Source: Oscillospiraceae bacterium
Lineage (GTDB): Bacteria > Bacillota > Clostridia > Oscillospirales > Ruminococcaceae
DNA: 40,100 nt
Assembly (NCBI GenBank): GCA_017468365.1
Contig: JAFUIS010000016.1
Span: 1-40,100 of the forward strand
Direction: 5' to 3'
The translations under genes were made by a program, and so were the position numbers. The notes beneath the pieces were generated by a model that searched no databases, was not told where the DNA came from, and saw only the letters and a list, made by a program, of their open reading frames with translations. This document shows, piece after piece, positions 7,004 through 14,274 of the stretch (position 1 is its first letter; every line of letters begins with the position of its first letter).

Positions 7004-7399
7004 TCAGCCGTATCCCCAGGTCATGAGCTTCCAGGCGCTGCCTTCGTTTCTGACCAATACCCAGTTCCATTTTGCATAGGTTTCTCCTTTTGCAAGGCTG
7101 GGGTTATCCCCTGCAACGTAAAATTTTGAAAGAAGAACGATTCCTTCATCATAGCCGTAATTTTTCGCCCAATCGTCTCCTCTTGGTTTTGAATATTTTT
7201 CGTCATATTCGATTTCAAGAAGGACACAGCCTTCGAAAGTAAGGAACTGTTTATATACTTCATCCATTGCCCGGTCGATTTCGCTTTTTCTGAAAAGTTC
7301 GGAATCACCGATTATTTTTTCCGCCGTAAAAGGAATTCCGCAGCCGGAAAAACAAAAAGCGCATATTGCCGCCATAATAAAAACAAGAATCTTTTTCAT
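7004..7399 (-). CDS. DUF4829-like lipoprotein
   Basis: 131 aa; the ATG at 7399 is chosen because AGAGG stands upstream and a lipoprotein signal peptide follows directly, with lipobox FSG-C20. The mature part carries features I associate with the DUF4829 family of Clostridia lipoproteins: the SEIDRAMDEVYKQF helix near residues 39-52, then F-x-G-C, and a C-terminal WNWVLVR...W...WGYG ending. The product should be anchored on the outer face of the cytoplasmic membrane; function unknown. It is the last gene of a leftward cluster (DUF3592 protein, HD hydrolase, lipoprotein, this gene), but a strong hairpin precedes it and may give it separate expression. Confidence 0.75.
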   Translation of the reverse strand: MKKILVFIMAAICAFCFSGCGIPFTAEKIIGDSELFRKSEIDRAMDEVYKQFLTFEGCVLLEIEYDEKYSKPRGDDWAKNYGYDEGIVLLSKFYVAGDNPSLAKGETYAKWNWVLVRNEGSAWKLMTWGYG

Positions 7400-7465
7400 A
7401 AAAACACCTCTTTCGGCAATTTCTGTTTTTATTATACCGCTGTATTTTTTCTTTTCCATAAAGTT

Positions 7466-7498
7466 AAAGGAATCTTAAACAAAGTTTAAGATTCCTTT
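7466..7498 (-). terminator. 15-bp perfect hairpin containing the stop codon of the upstream lipoprotein gene
   Basis: Perfect 15-bp arms (7466-7480 with 7484-7498) and a 3-nt loop. On the minus strand it spans the TAA at 7488-7486 and is followed by a weak U-tract, so it is an intergenic terminator or mRNA-stabilising hairpin. On the plus strand it is followed by CTTTTT, so it may also stop rightward antisense transcription. Confidence 0.6.
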
Positions 7499-7851
7499 CT
7501 TTTTACAGATATGCTTCCTTTATGTTCGTTTGCTTCGGCGGTTATCCTTATTTTTCCCTCGGCGGAAAAATAATAAATACCTGTTTTTGCGTCATCAATT
7601 TCAAAAACCGTGTTTCCGAAAGTATCCTCAACGGTTACGTCCACTTCGCCTTTTTCGGTGACTATTTCGATTTCCATTTCCTGCGTTTTCGCTCCGAGAT
7701 CAAGGGTATGCGATTTTCTTCCGTCAAGCATTTCGTGTCTTTGTTCCCAACTTTTTGCGGTAGCGCTTTCAATGGATAAAAAAGCCCTGTAACTGTCGCA
7801 GCCGGAAAACATCATAAGAACACAAATCAAAAAAGCCGCAAGTCTTTTCAT
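7486..7851 (-). CDS. small putative lipoprotein
   Basis: 121 aa. An N-terminal lipoprotein signal ends in lipobox FSG-C18. The mature region is a single ~90-residue, beta-rich module: alternating segments such as EMEIEIVTEKGEVDVTVED, then FEID, GIYYFSA, KIRITAEANEHKGSISV. This pattern suggests an immunoglobulin- or adhesin-like beta sandwich in which a small helix-poor domain faces outward. No family recognised. The SD (GAGGTGA) overlaps the last codons of the HD gene upstream (stop at 7856, start at 7851), so the two are very likely translationally coupled. Confidence 0.75.
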   Translation of the reverse strand: MKRLAAFLICVLMMFSGCDSYRAFLSIESATAKSWEQRHEMLDGRKSHTLDLGAKTQEMEIEIVTEKGEVDVTVEDTFGNTVFEIDDAKTGIYYFSAEGKIRITAEANEHKGSISVKRKES

Positions 7852-7855
7852 TTTT

Positions 7856-8506
7856 TCACCTCAGTTCGCTGTTTTCAATCTGGAAAAGAAGTTTTTCATA
7901 AAAACCTATCTGGTAATCAAGCTTTTCGAGCCACATGTTTTTTCCCGTTTCGGTGGCAAAATCAAGATTTTTATAGCTTTCAAGCCTTTCAAGCACTTTC
8001 TGGACGTGCTCTTTCTTTTCGCTTATGTCCATTTCGTCATATTTCACCCATTTAAGGTTTTCAAAAATTCGGTAAGCATCAAAGCGGTCGATATTATCCG
8101 CATCGCCTATGGAAAGAGCAAAAGCTGTTCTTTCCCCGGGAAAATCCGCCTTATCGTCAACGTGAATGGCAATTCCGTAACAGATATCCCCGATTGTTTC
8201 CGGCTCCATGCCTATTTCTTCAAGGAACGGTCTTGCAATTTTTGCGGAATATCTTCCGTGGTTTCGGGCTTCTTCTCTGCTTTCAAATTTGTTTATATAA
8301 GCAATATCGTGCAGAAGACAGGCGATGACCATTGCTTCGATATCCATACCCTCTTTTTCCGCAATTATTTTTCCGATATTCGCAACGCGGACGGAATGTT
8401 CAAAGCGATAATCCTTTTCCGATTTTTTATCCGAAAAATATTCGCTTTCGTCAAATTTTCTTTTAAGAAATTCTTCTGTTAATTTAACGCAGTCTTTGTT
8501 TCTCAT
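7856..8506 (-). CDS. HD-domain phosphohydrolase
   Basis: 216 aa. The HD superfamily metal site is complete: H37 (FEHSVRVA), H66-D67 (LLHDIAY), then H83 and H115 with D135/D137 (GDADNID). This is the arrangement of small HD hydrolases acting on nucleotides or other phosphoesters; the substrate cannot be read from the sequence. The length suits a stand-alone enzyme, with no signal or membrane segment, so it is cytoplasmic. The ATG overlaps the stop of the upstream DUF3592 gene by 4 nt (ATGA), and the next gene's SD lies in its own 3' end, so it sits inside a tight operon with membrane and lipoprotein genes. Confidence 0.85.
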   Translation of the reverse strand: MRNKDCVKLTEEFLKRKFDESEYFSDKKSEKDYRFEHSVRVANIGKIIAEKEGMDIEAMVIACLLHDIAYINKFESREEARNHGRYSAKIARPFLEEIGMEPETIGDICYGIAIHVDDKADFPGERTAFALSIGDADNIDRFDAYRIFENLKWVKYDEMDISEKKEHVQKVLERLESYKNLDFATETGKNMWLEKLDYQIGFYEKLLFQIENSELR

Positions 8507-9144
8507 TTTTTCTCCTTAACGCCGTTAACGATCGTTTTTACCATCTGCAAAATTCCTGCGGCGACCATAATCGAAGGAATAATTGCCAAAAATCCCATTG
8601 AACCGAAGGCTTTCCACGGAAAAACGCTTCCACCCATCATATAAACGCAAAGTTCGCCCACTGCAAATATAAGAAAACCAGCTGTAAAGTCAAATATCTT
8701 TACGTGCAGTTTTATTTTTCCGTTTATCCAAAGCCAGCAAACTATCATAAAAATCGGAATAAAAGTGAACATAAAACCTATTGTAAGATAGGTTGCCGAA
8801 GCCGTTCCGCCTTTTAATATGGCGTTTTGCGGGTTTTCCGGTTCATAAAGAACGGTTCTGACGCTGTCTGTTTCCGGAATAACTCCGCTGCCGTAATCCG
8901 TTTCAACAAAATATTCCGCTCCGCCGGAATAAAAAACGTATCTCAGACGATACGTGGTTTCGCCGTCGTCGTCAACGTCATAGATACTGTAATCACGAAA
9001 ATATCCCGTCGCGTCGAACCAGTCTTTCGTTTTTATTGCAAGAGCGATACTGTCTTTTATTCCCAAAAAGAGCAAAATAAATCCTGCAAGCAAAGCCGAT
9101 GCAAAAAGAAGTATTATTACCGCTTTCTTAAAATCAAATTTCAA
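8503..9144 (-). CDS. DUF3592-like membrane protein
   Basis: 213 aa. The TTG start at 9144 is 8 nt after AAAGGGGG. The layout is one N-terminal TM helix (about 8-30), a ~75-residue beta-rich external loop (Y-F-R-D-Y..., R-L-R-Y-V-F, V-R-T-V-L-Y-E-P-E-N-P), then three further TM helices (about 115-137, 145-168, 180-202). The T-V-x-Y-x-P-E-N-P motif, here VLYEPENPQNA, is typical of DUF3592 proteins. Function unknown. It is first in the leftward operon with the HD hydrolase. A -10 TATAAT lies at 9173-9168, just after the aldolase terminator; the -35 is poor. Confidence 0.75.
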   Translation of the reverse strand: MKFDFKKAVIILLFASALLAGFILLFLGIKDSIALAIKTKDWFDATGYFRDYSIYDVDDDGETTYRLRYVFYSGGAEYFVETDYGSGVIPETDSVRTVLYEPENPQNAILKGGTASATYLTIGFMFTFIPIFMIVCWLWINGKIKLHVKIFDFTAGFLIFAVGELCVYMMGGSVFPWKAFGSMGFLAIIPSIMVAAGILQMVKTIVNGVKEKK

Positions 9145-9186
9145 CGGCTTCGCCCCCTTTCGCTTTTATTATACTACCATTTATCC

Positions 9187-9217
9187 GATAAAAAAAGACC
9201 GCCGAAAGGCGGTCTTT
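9187..9217 (-). terminator. Rho-independent terminator of the aldolase gene
   Basis: Minus-strand AAAGACCGCC, TTTC loop, GGCGGTCTTT followed by a T-run. It ends transcription of the aldolase gene, whose stop is at 9231. Confidence 0.9.
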
Positions 9218-9230
9218 AAACTTTTTTGGA

Positions 9231-10166
9231 TTATGCTTTTCCGTTGCAGCCGAGAACATCAACGATTTTATGACGAACCATTTCTTTGATGTTTTCTCTT
9301 GCGGGTTTAAGATATTGTCTGGGGTCAAAGTGATCCGGATGCTCGACAAGATGCTGACGGATGGAACCGGTGCAAACAAGACGAAGGTCGGAGTCGATGT
9401 TGATCTTGCAAACTGCCATTTTTGCGGCTTCACGAAGAAGTTCCTCGGGAATACCGATTGCATCGGGCATCTGGCCGCCGAATTCGTTGACGATTTTTAC
9501 CCATTCCTGCGGAACGGAAGAAGAACCGTGAAGAACGATCGGGAATCCGGGAAGACGTTCTTCAACTTCTTTAAGAATGTCAAAACGAAGTTCCGGTTTG
9601 TGGCCGGGTTTGAATTTATAAGCGCCGTGGGAAGTTCCGATTGCGATTGCAAGGGAGTCAACGCCGGTTCTTTCTACAAACTCCTGAACCTGGTCGGGTC
9701 TGGTGTAAGAAGAATCCTCTGCGGAAACGTTAACATCGTCTTCGATACCTGCAAGGGTTCCAAGTTCGCCTTCAACGCAAACGCCGTGTGCGTGAGCATA
9801 TTCAACAACCTGTCTGGTAAGAGCAATGTTGTCCTCGAAATCATATTTGGAACCGTCGATCATAACGGAAGTGAAACCGCTGTCGATGCAGCTTTTGCAA
9901 ACTTCAAAGTCTGCGCCGTGGTCAAGGTGAAGAGCGATAGGAAGACCGGTGTCATAAACAGCGGCTTCAACAAGTTTGGTAAGATAGATAGGTTTTGCGT
10001 ATTTTCTTGCTCCTGCGGATACCTGAAGAATAAGCGGGGCTTTTTCTTCCGCTGCTGCTTCGGTGATACCCTGAATGATCTCCATATTGTTTACGTTAAA
10101 AGCACCGATTGCATATCCGCCTTCATAAGCTTTTGCAAACATTTCTTTTGTTCCGACGAGCGGCAT
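9231..10166 (-). CDS. fba: class II fructose-1,6-bisphosphate aldolase
   Basis: 311 aa, usual length for class II type-B enzymes. It cleaves fructose-1,6-bisphosphate to dihydroxyacetone phosphate and glyceraldehyde-3-phosphate in glycolysis. Visible signatures are the start PLVxTKEMFxKAYEGGYAIGAFNVNN, catalytic D82 with zinc ligand H83 (HLDHG), VEGELGTLAG (131-140), zinc ligands H180 and H213 (IGTSHG; VLHGSSS) and the NIDSD substrate motif (256-260). AAAGGAATG precedes the ATG. It is a monocistronic gene with its own promoter (TTGAAA, 17 nt, TAAAAT at 10233-10205) and terminator. The related tagatose-bisphosphate aldolases are the main alternative, but length and motifs fit Fba better. Confidence 0.95.
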   Translation of the reverse strand: MPLVGTKEMFAKAYEGGYAIGAFNVNNMEIIQGITEAAAEEKAPLILQVSAGARKYAKPIYLTKLVEAAVYDTGLPIALHLDHGADFEVCKSCIDSGFTSVMIDGSKYDFEDNIALTRQVVEYAHAHGVCVEGELGTLAGIEDDVNVSAEDSSYTRPDQVQEFVERTGVDSLAIAIGTSHGAYKFKPGHKPELRFDILKEVEERLPGFPIVLHGSSSVPQEWVKIVNEFGGQMPDAIGIPEELLREAAKMAVCKINIDSDLRLVCTGSIRQHLVEHPDHFDPRQYLKPARENIKEMVRHKIVDVLGCNGKA

Positions 10167-10204
10167 AAAAATTCATTCCTTTCAAAGCAATTTTTTACAT
10201 ATCC

Positions 10205-10233
10205 ATTTTATAACAAAACTTTTATGTTTTCAA
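10205..10233 (-). promoter_or_regulatory. sigma-A promoter of the aldolase gene
   Basis: On the minus strand TTGAAA (10233-10228), a 17-nt spacer and TAAAAT (10210-10205). It lies in the short gap between the glycosylase stop and the aldolase start. Confidence 0.65.
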
Positions 10234-10246
10234 TAGATAAACGAGT

Positions 10247-11086
10247 TTATTTTATTCCCACAAACTTTTCCGGAAAATTTCTTGCGTAATGGAAAAGAAA
10301 TTGCTGAGCAATCCCCGCATATTCCGTAACACAGGGCGGCATTTCACCACCGAGCGCCGCAATAACACGCTTCATCCAGACGTCTGCGGGGCATCTTTCT
10401 GCCCTTCCCAATCCGTAAAGAAGAACGCAGTCCGCAACTTTTGGGCCTACGCCATGAACTTTCAAAAGCCTTTCGCGCGCTTCGTTAAGCGGTGCGGTCA
10501 TAAGTTCCTCAAGCACAAGGCTTTTGTTATAAACCTCTTTTGCCGCCGAAGAAATATATTCCGCACGGTAACCGCAGCCTATTTTTGCAAAGCTTTCGCA
10601 AGGCTCAGCCGCAAGTCTTTCTGCTGTAGGAAAAGCATAAACTCCCTCTTCTATCTCTTCTCCAAAGGCGATGCAAAGACGCTCTACAATACCTTTTATC
10701 CTTGCTATGTTGTTATTCTGGCTGATGATAAAAGTGATAAAGGCCTCCCAGGGTTCCTGATGGAGCACCCTTATTCCCGGTGCGAATTCACAGGCAGCGC
10801 CTATCATTTCGTTTGCACTGAAATCCTTTTTAAGCGCGTCGTAATCCCTTGAAAAATCAAAATAATCAAGCCATATTTCGCTGAACTCGGTTTCGTCCGC
10901 GCCAAGAATGGTTATTCCGTCCTCTTCCTGACGAATCTTTCTGTAAACGCCTTTTACAACGCCGCACCAGTTGCCTTCGCTGTCGGTTTTCCAGCGAAAA
11001 CACTGTCCGCAGTCAAGGGTCTGCGGAAGAGAAAGAGAACTTATGTCTCTTACTCTTATTCCTTCTCTTGTCTTCTCTGTTCTCAT
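10247..11086 (-). CDS. 8-oxoguanine DNA glycosylase/AP lyase (OGG1-type, HhH-GPD)
   Basis: 279 aa. It removes oxidised guanine from DNA and nicks the abasic site. It shows the N-terminal OGG domain with the strongly conserved LPQTLDCGQCFRW stretch (20-32), the ISQNNN helix (121-126), and the helix-hairpin-helix with catalytic Lys K216 (HGVGPKVADC) followed by the Asp of the GPD loop, D235 (CPADVWMKR). All catalytic positions are intact and length is normal for bacterial OGG1-like enzymes. There is no clear SD: the ATG at 11086 is preceded by an A/T-rich stretch, and the alternatives downstream would cut into the conserved domain. It lies 80 nt upstream of the aldolase gene, which has a separate promoter. 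Confidence 0.92.
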   Translation of the reverse strand: MRTEKTREGIRVRDISSLSLPQTLDCGQCFRWKTDSEGNWCGVVKGVYRKIRQEEDGITILGADETEFSEIWLDYFDFSRDYDALKKDFSANEMIGAACEFAPGIRVLHQEPWEAFITFIISQNNNIARIKGIVERLCIAFGEEIEEGVYAFPTAERLAAEPCESFAKIGCGYRAEYISSAAKEVYNKSLVLEELMTAPLNEARERLLKVHGVGPKVADCVLLYGLGRAERCPADVWMKRVIAALGGEMPPCVTEYAGIAQQFLFHYARNFPEKFVGIK

Positions 11087-11469
11087 AAAAAATTTCTCTT
11101 TTCGCTTGGGATTTTGTATAATTTTGCAAATGGTTTTTCAACCTTTTTTTCGAGCATTTCCGACGTTTTTTGTGCTCATTTTTTGAGCACAAATGCTCAA
11201 GAAAAATTTACGTAAAGTCTAATAAACTGTTTGTATGATTGTGAATAAACTGTTTCAAAAATGTAAAAACTGCGTTTTTTCCCTTGAAATAAGGCATTTT
11301 TGACTTGAGTTTTCAACGTTTTCCACCAAGTTTTCAACTGCTCAACCCCAAAAACTATCCATTCAGTATAATCTTTGTTAACAAGAAAAATGTCCAAAAT
11401 ATGATGTATAATCCGAAAACAAAAATGGAAAATATATATGGATAATTTTATTCGGAGGTGCAGTGCATA
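11087..11469. other. 383-nt divergent intergenic region with inverted repeat
   Basis: No coding signal. It separates the leftward glycosylase from the rightward small gene at 11470. A 10-bp perfect inverted repeat, TTTGTGCTCA (11169-11178) and TGAGCACAAA (11184-11193) with a T5 spacer, is followed by a further ATGCTCAA, and a related GAGCATTT lies upstream near 11152. It has no T-run in either direction, so it is more like an operator than a terminator. Three GTTTTC(A/C)AC-like runs occur between 11310 and 11342. TATAAT (11407-11412) is a possible -10 for the gene at 11470. Confidence 0.5.
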
Positions 11470-11730
11470 ATGCTTCGCGGAGTCAATAAAAAAATCATCG
11501 AAATCAACAACGTCGAGGGCGGATATTTCGATAAGGTGCTATTTTTTGTTAATGAAGAAAGGCGCAGCGAACCTGATTCAGTGCTCAGCCGTCAGGCAGA
11601 AAAATACGTTTCCGAAAAGGAGCTGCTCAAATACAAAAAGAGCTTTTCGGGCGGTGAAACGTCAAAAGTTCTTCTTAAAATGGCAATATCCGCCGGCATA
11701 GGACTTGCCGTCGGAATATTGCTTCTTTAA
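11470..11730 (+). CDS. small conserved membrane-tethered protein of unknown function
   Basis: 86 aa. The ATG at 11470 follows GGAGG by 11 nt; an in-frame GTG at 11458 overlaps that SD. The N-terminus (MLRGVNKKIIEINNVEGGYFDKVLFFV) matches a short hypothetical family widespread in Clostridia, as I recall it. A charged middle part ends in K-Y-K-K-S-F, and one C-terminal hydrophobic helix (about 65-86, AISAGIGLAVGILLL) would tether it to the membrane, with the N-terminus in the cytoplasm. Function unknown. It converges on the cupin gene with only 5 nt between stops and no hairpin there. Confidence 0.75.
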   Translation: MLRGVNKKIIEINNVEGGYFDKVLFFVNEERRSEPDSVLSRQAEKYVSEKELLKYKKSFSGGETSKVLLKMAISAGIGLAVGILLL

Positions 11731-11735
11731 AACTA

Positions 11736-12233
11736 TTATTTTGTAAGTCGTTTAATGGTCAATTCGTGCTGAGGATACTCTTTGAGAAGGGTCTCTCTGT
11801 CAAGAAGTTCGAAATCTCCGAATTCAAAACCGGGAGAAACCATGCATCCTGCAAGAGAATAACCGGTGCCGTCCATAACTGCACCGAAGATGCTGCCTTT
11901 TGGGATAAGCACCTGAGGATGCTCGTCTCTTTCAACGTCAAGACCGAGTTTTACTCTTTCAAGTTCGCCGTTCTTGTTGATGATGAAAATGATCATCGGA
12001 ACGCCGGAATGATAATACCAGATCTCGTCTGATTTAAGACGGTGGAAACGGGAAATATCTCTGTCTTTAAGAAGAAAATAAATGCTGGTCCAAAGTTTGC
12101 GTTTTCCGTCGAATGCTGAATCTATTGCGGAAGCATCTACCATATCTTCGGAACGAAGGCATTCGTTATAATATCCGCCTTCGGGATGTTCTTTCATATT
12201 AAGCTTTTCTACAAAATATTTACCGGTAAACAA
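11736..12233 (-). CDS. DUF985-family cupin protein
   Basis: 165 aa; the TTG start at 12233 stands 8 nt after AGGAGG. DUF985 cupin signatures are complete: HPEGGYY (16-22), S-I-Y-F-L-L (50-55), FHRLKSDEIWYYHSG (63-77), and the C-terminal V-S-P-G-F-E-F-x-D-F-E stretch. Cupins are double-stranded beta-helix proteins, often metal-binding; this group resembles yeast YML079w and is of uncertain function (a sugar-epimerase-like fold). It is cytoplasmic. It lies 63 nt downstream of the MATE gene on the same strand, with an inverted repeat between them that carries the cupin SD. Confidence 0.85.
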   Translation of the reverse strand: MFTGKYFVEKLNMKEHPEGGYYNECLRSEDMVDASAIDSAFDGKRKLWTSIYFLLKDRDISRFHRLKSDEIWYYHSGVPMIIFIINKNGELERVKLGLDVERDEHPQVLIPKGSIFGAVMDGTGYSLAGCMVSPGFEFGDFELLDRETLLKEYPQHELTIKRLTK

Positions 12234-12241
12234 ATAAAAAG

Positions 12242-12284
12242 CCTCCTAAAAGATGATACATATATTGTAACATCTTTCGGGAGG
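12242..12284 (-). promoter_or_regulatory. inverted repeat with -10 in the loop and cupin Shine-Dalgarno in one arm; also terminator-like
   Basis: Minus-strand CCTCC-cg-AAAGATG (12284-12271) pairs with CATCTTT-ta-GGAGG (12255-12242), 12 pairs around a 2x2 mismatch, with a 15-nt loop holding TACAAT. The right arm is the SD of the cupin gene and is followed by CTTTTT. Read-through from the MATE gene would fold, terminate or hide the SD; transcripts starting after the loop -10 would leave it free. The plus strand also reads as a terminator (GGAGG then TTTTT). Confidence 0.6.
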
Positions 12285-12296
12285 TTTTTAAAGTCT

Positions 12297-13649
12297 TTAA
12301 TCCGAAAATCTTATCTCTATTTCCCGTTTTTTGTGCAGGTAATAAATGGTGCCGAGCATTGCGCTCAAAAGCCAGCCCAAAGGATATCCGAACGCCACCG
12401 CGGTGAAAGAATCTGTATATTGGGTGACCACATAAAGATATATCTGACGGAAAACAACAAAGGAAAAGAGCCTTATCGCCGTCGGGAATCTTGTGTCGCC
12501 GCTTCCGCAAAGAGCACCGGAAAGCACCGAGTTTACCGCAACCAGCGAATAGAACGGCGTCATGAATCTTAAAAGGAACGCACCGTATTCCACAACCTCA
12601 ATCTCTTTGTTGAACAGTGCAATGAATTGCGGCGCAAAAATAAGTATCGGAACGGTTATTGCAGCAGTGGCCGCAAAGGCAAGAATTACCGCGTTTTTTG
12701 TTCCCTTTTCCGCTCTTTTTACGTCGCGAACACCCAGGTTCTGTCCCACAAAGGTAGTGATGCTCATGGAAATACTGTCCAGCGGAATTATCGCAAAGTG
12801 GTCTATCTTGATATAAGCTGACCACGCCGCCATTACGGAAGAACCGAAGGAGTTTATATAGGACTGAACAAAAACATTCGAAAAGGAAGTTATGCTTTGC
12901 TGAATAGCCGTGGGAAAACCGATATGGAATATTTCCTTAAATATATACTGATGTATTTTCAGCTTGTTCCAGTGGAGCCTGAACATTCCCTCTTCCCTTG
13001 TAAGAGTCATGAGAACGAGCACAGAGGAAGCTATCTGGGAAAGCACCGTCGCATAAGCAGCGCCTGCAACTCCCATATCGAAAATGATTACGAAAACAAG
13101 ATCGAAAACGATGTTTACGAAGGAGGACGCGATAAGAAAATAAAGCGGTCTTTTTGAATCGCCCACCGCACGAAGTATCGCCGCACCCATATTATAGATC
13201 ATCAGCGATGCGATTCCGCCGAAATAAATGGTAAGGTAGGTTTTCGATTCGCCGAAAACGTCCGCCGGCGTTTTCATAAAGTTGAGCATATACGGCACCA
13301 TAAAAACGCCTATGGCCGTTGCAAAAACGCTCAGCACAAAAATAAGCGCTATGGCAGTATGTACCGCATCCTGAACTTTTTCCTTGTTCTGTGCGCCGAA
13401 GCTTCTTGCTATAACAACCGAAGCACCGCTTGAAAGTCCGGTGAAAAAACCAATGAGCATGTTGATTATCGGCGTTGTTGTTCCAACTGCCGCAAGCGCC
13501 TGTTTGCTTACAAAGTTTCCGACGATGATACTGTCAACGGTGGTATAAAACTGCTGAAAAACGTATCCCAGCGCAAGAGGAAGTGCAAATTTTATGATGC
13601 GCGACCAGATATTGCCTTCGGTCATAAGCATTCCGCTTTTTGAAGCCAC
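12297..13649 (-). CDS. MATE-family efflux transporter
   Basis: 450 aa, typical for the family. The GTG start at 13649 lies 7 nt after AGGAGG. About twelve TM helices in two MatE repeats of six; the N-terminal region contains the hallmark ALPLALGYVFQQFYTTVDSIIVGNFV-type segment (here residues about 18-44), then GxFTGLSSGASVVIARSFGA. It exports organic cations or drugs in exchange for Na+ or H+, in the cytoplasmic membrane; substrate unknown. It is first in a leftward unit with the cupin gene. The promoter TTGAAA, 17 nt, TATTAT lies at 13714-13686. Confidence 0.93.
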   Translation of the reverse strand: MASKSGMLMTEGNIWSRIIKFALPLALGYVFQQFYTTVDSIIVGNFVSKQALAAVGTTTPIINMLIGFFTGLSSGASVVIARSFGAQNKEKVQDAVHTAIALIFVLSVFATAIGVFMVPYMLNFMKTPADVFGESKTYLTIYFGGIASLMIYNMGAAILRAVGDSKRPLYFLIASSFVNIVFDLVFVIIFDMGVAGAAYATVLSQIASSVLVLMTLTREEGMFRLHWNKLKIHQYIFKEIFHIGFPTAIQQSITSFSNVFVQSYINSFGSSVMAAWSAYIKIDHFAIIPLDSISMSITTFVGQNLGVRDVKRAEKGTKNAVILAFAATAAITVPILIFAPQFIALFNKEIEVVEYGAFLLRFMTPFYSLVAVNSVLSGALCGSGDTRFPTAIRLFSFVVFRQIYLYVVTQYTDSFTAVAFGYPLGWLLSAMLGTIYYLHKKREIEIRFSD

Positions 13650-13685
13650 AAAATTACCTCCTTCTCAAAAATCATGCCACTATGA

Positions 13686-13714
13686 ATAATAAACTTATAT
13701 TTTTCCATTTTCAA
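13686..13714 (-). promoter_or_regulatory. sigma-A promoter of the MATE gene
   Basis: Minus-strand TTGAAA (13714-13709), a 17-nt spacer and TATTAT (13691-13686), about 37 nt before the GTG start. Confidence 0.65.
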
Positions 13715-13900
13715 GGCTTTTTGATTTGTTTCTATGAATATATCCAAATACGGTGAAAATTTTTTCATTTTTTGTGATATTTTTATCCTCGGCAAAATTT
13801 TCGTCAAAAACAGCCTTTTGCGAAATTTTGGTCAAAAGGCTTTTACAAATCCTGTTTTTGTGATATGCTATATAAAGAATTTTTTCGGAGGATTTTTGAA

Positions 13901-14245
13901 ATGAATTACATATATCTTATTCTTGGCGTTATTCTTGGTCTTGTTTTTCTCGGAAGAGGAAAAAACACCAAAAACCATAAATACATTCCCTATGAGGTAA
14001 AAAACACCCTCAGAACTAAGAAAACCATGGAACAGTACGAAGAATGGTGCCGCCGCGAAACCACCGGCTGCACTCTTATGGGACTTGGATTCATCGTATT
14101 CGGTGTTTCTGCAACCTTTATGGACAGCAACGCACTTTTGAGCACCGTTCTTTCCGTTGCTTCCCTCGTTCTTTTCATTGCCGGATTCTTCATAAGAGTC
14201 TATAACAACAAAAAACACCTCAACCACTATTTCACAAAACAGTAA
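13901..14245 (+). CDS. small integral membrane protein of unknown function
   Basis: 114 aa; the ATG at 13901 follows CGGAGG by 10 nt, while an upstream ATG lacks an SD. Three hydrophobic segments: residues 2-17 (IYLILGVILGLVFLG), about 56-76 and about 82-103. A polar loop (K-N-T-K-N-H-K-Y-I-P-Y-E-V-K) and the segment MEQYEEWCRRETTG lie between the first two. No family recognised. Possible promoter TTTACA (13842-13847), 16 nt, TATGCT (13864-13869). The stop codon sits inside the terminator that follows, so it is probably a single-gene transcript. Confidence 0.7.
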   Translation: MNYIYLILGVILGLVFLGRGKNTKNHKYIPYEVKNTLRTKKTMEQYEEWCRRETTGCTLMGLGFIVFGVSATFMDSNALLSTVLSVASLVLFIAGFFIRVYNNKKHLNHYFTKQ

Positions 14246-14263
14246 TTTTATTACTGTTTTTTT
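14236..14263 (+). terminator. Rho-independent terminator overlapping the stop codon
   Basis: AAAACAGTAAT (14236-14246), TTT loop, ATTACTGTTTT (14250-14260), then a T-run: 11 perfect pairs. It includes the TAA stop of the membrane-protein gene and ends 12 nt before the next start. Confidence 0.8.
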
Positions 14264-14274
14264 ATTATAATTTT

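Noticed and set aside
11087-11469. Replication origin or DnaA-box cluster.
   Set aside because: The TTTTC(A/C)AC-like runs do not match TTATCCACA well and no dnaA, dnaN or gyr genes are nearby.
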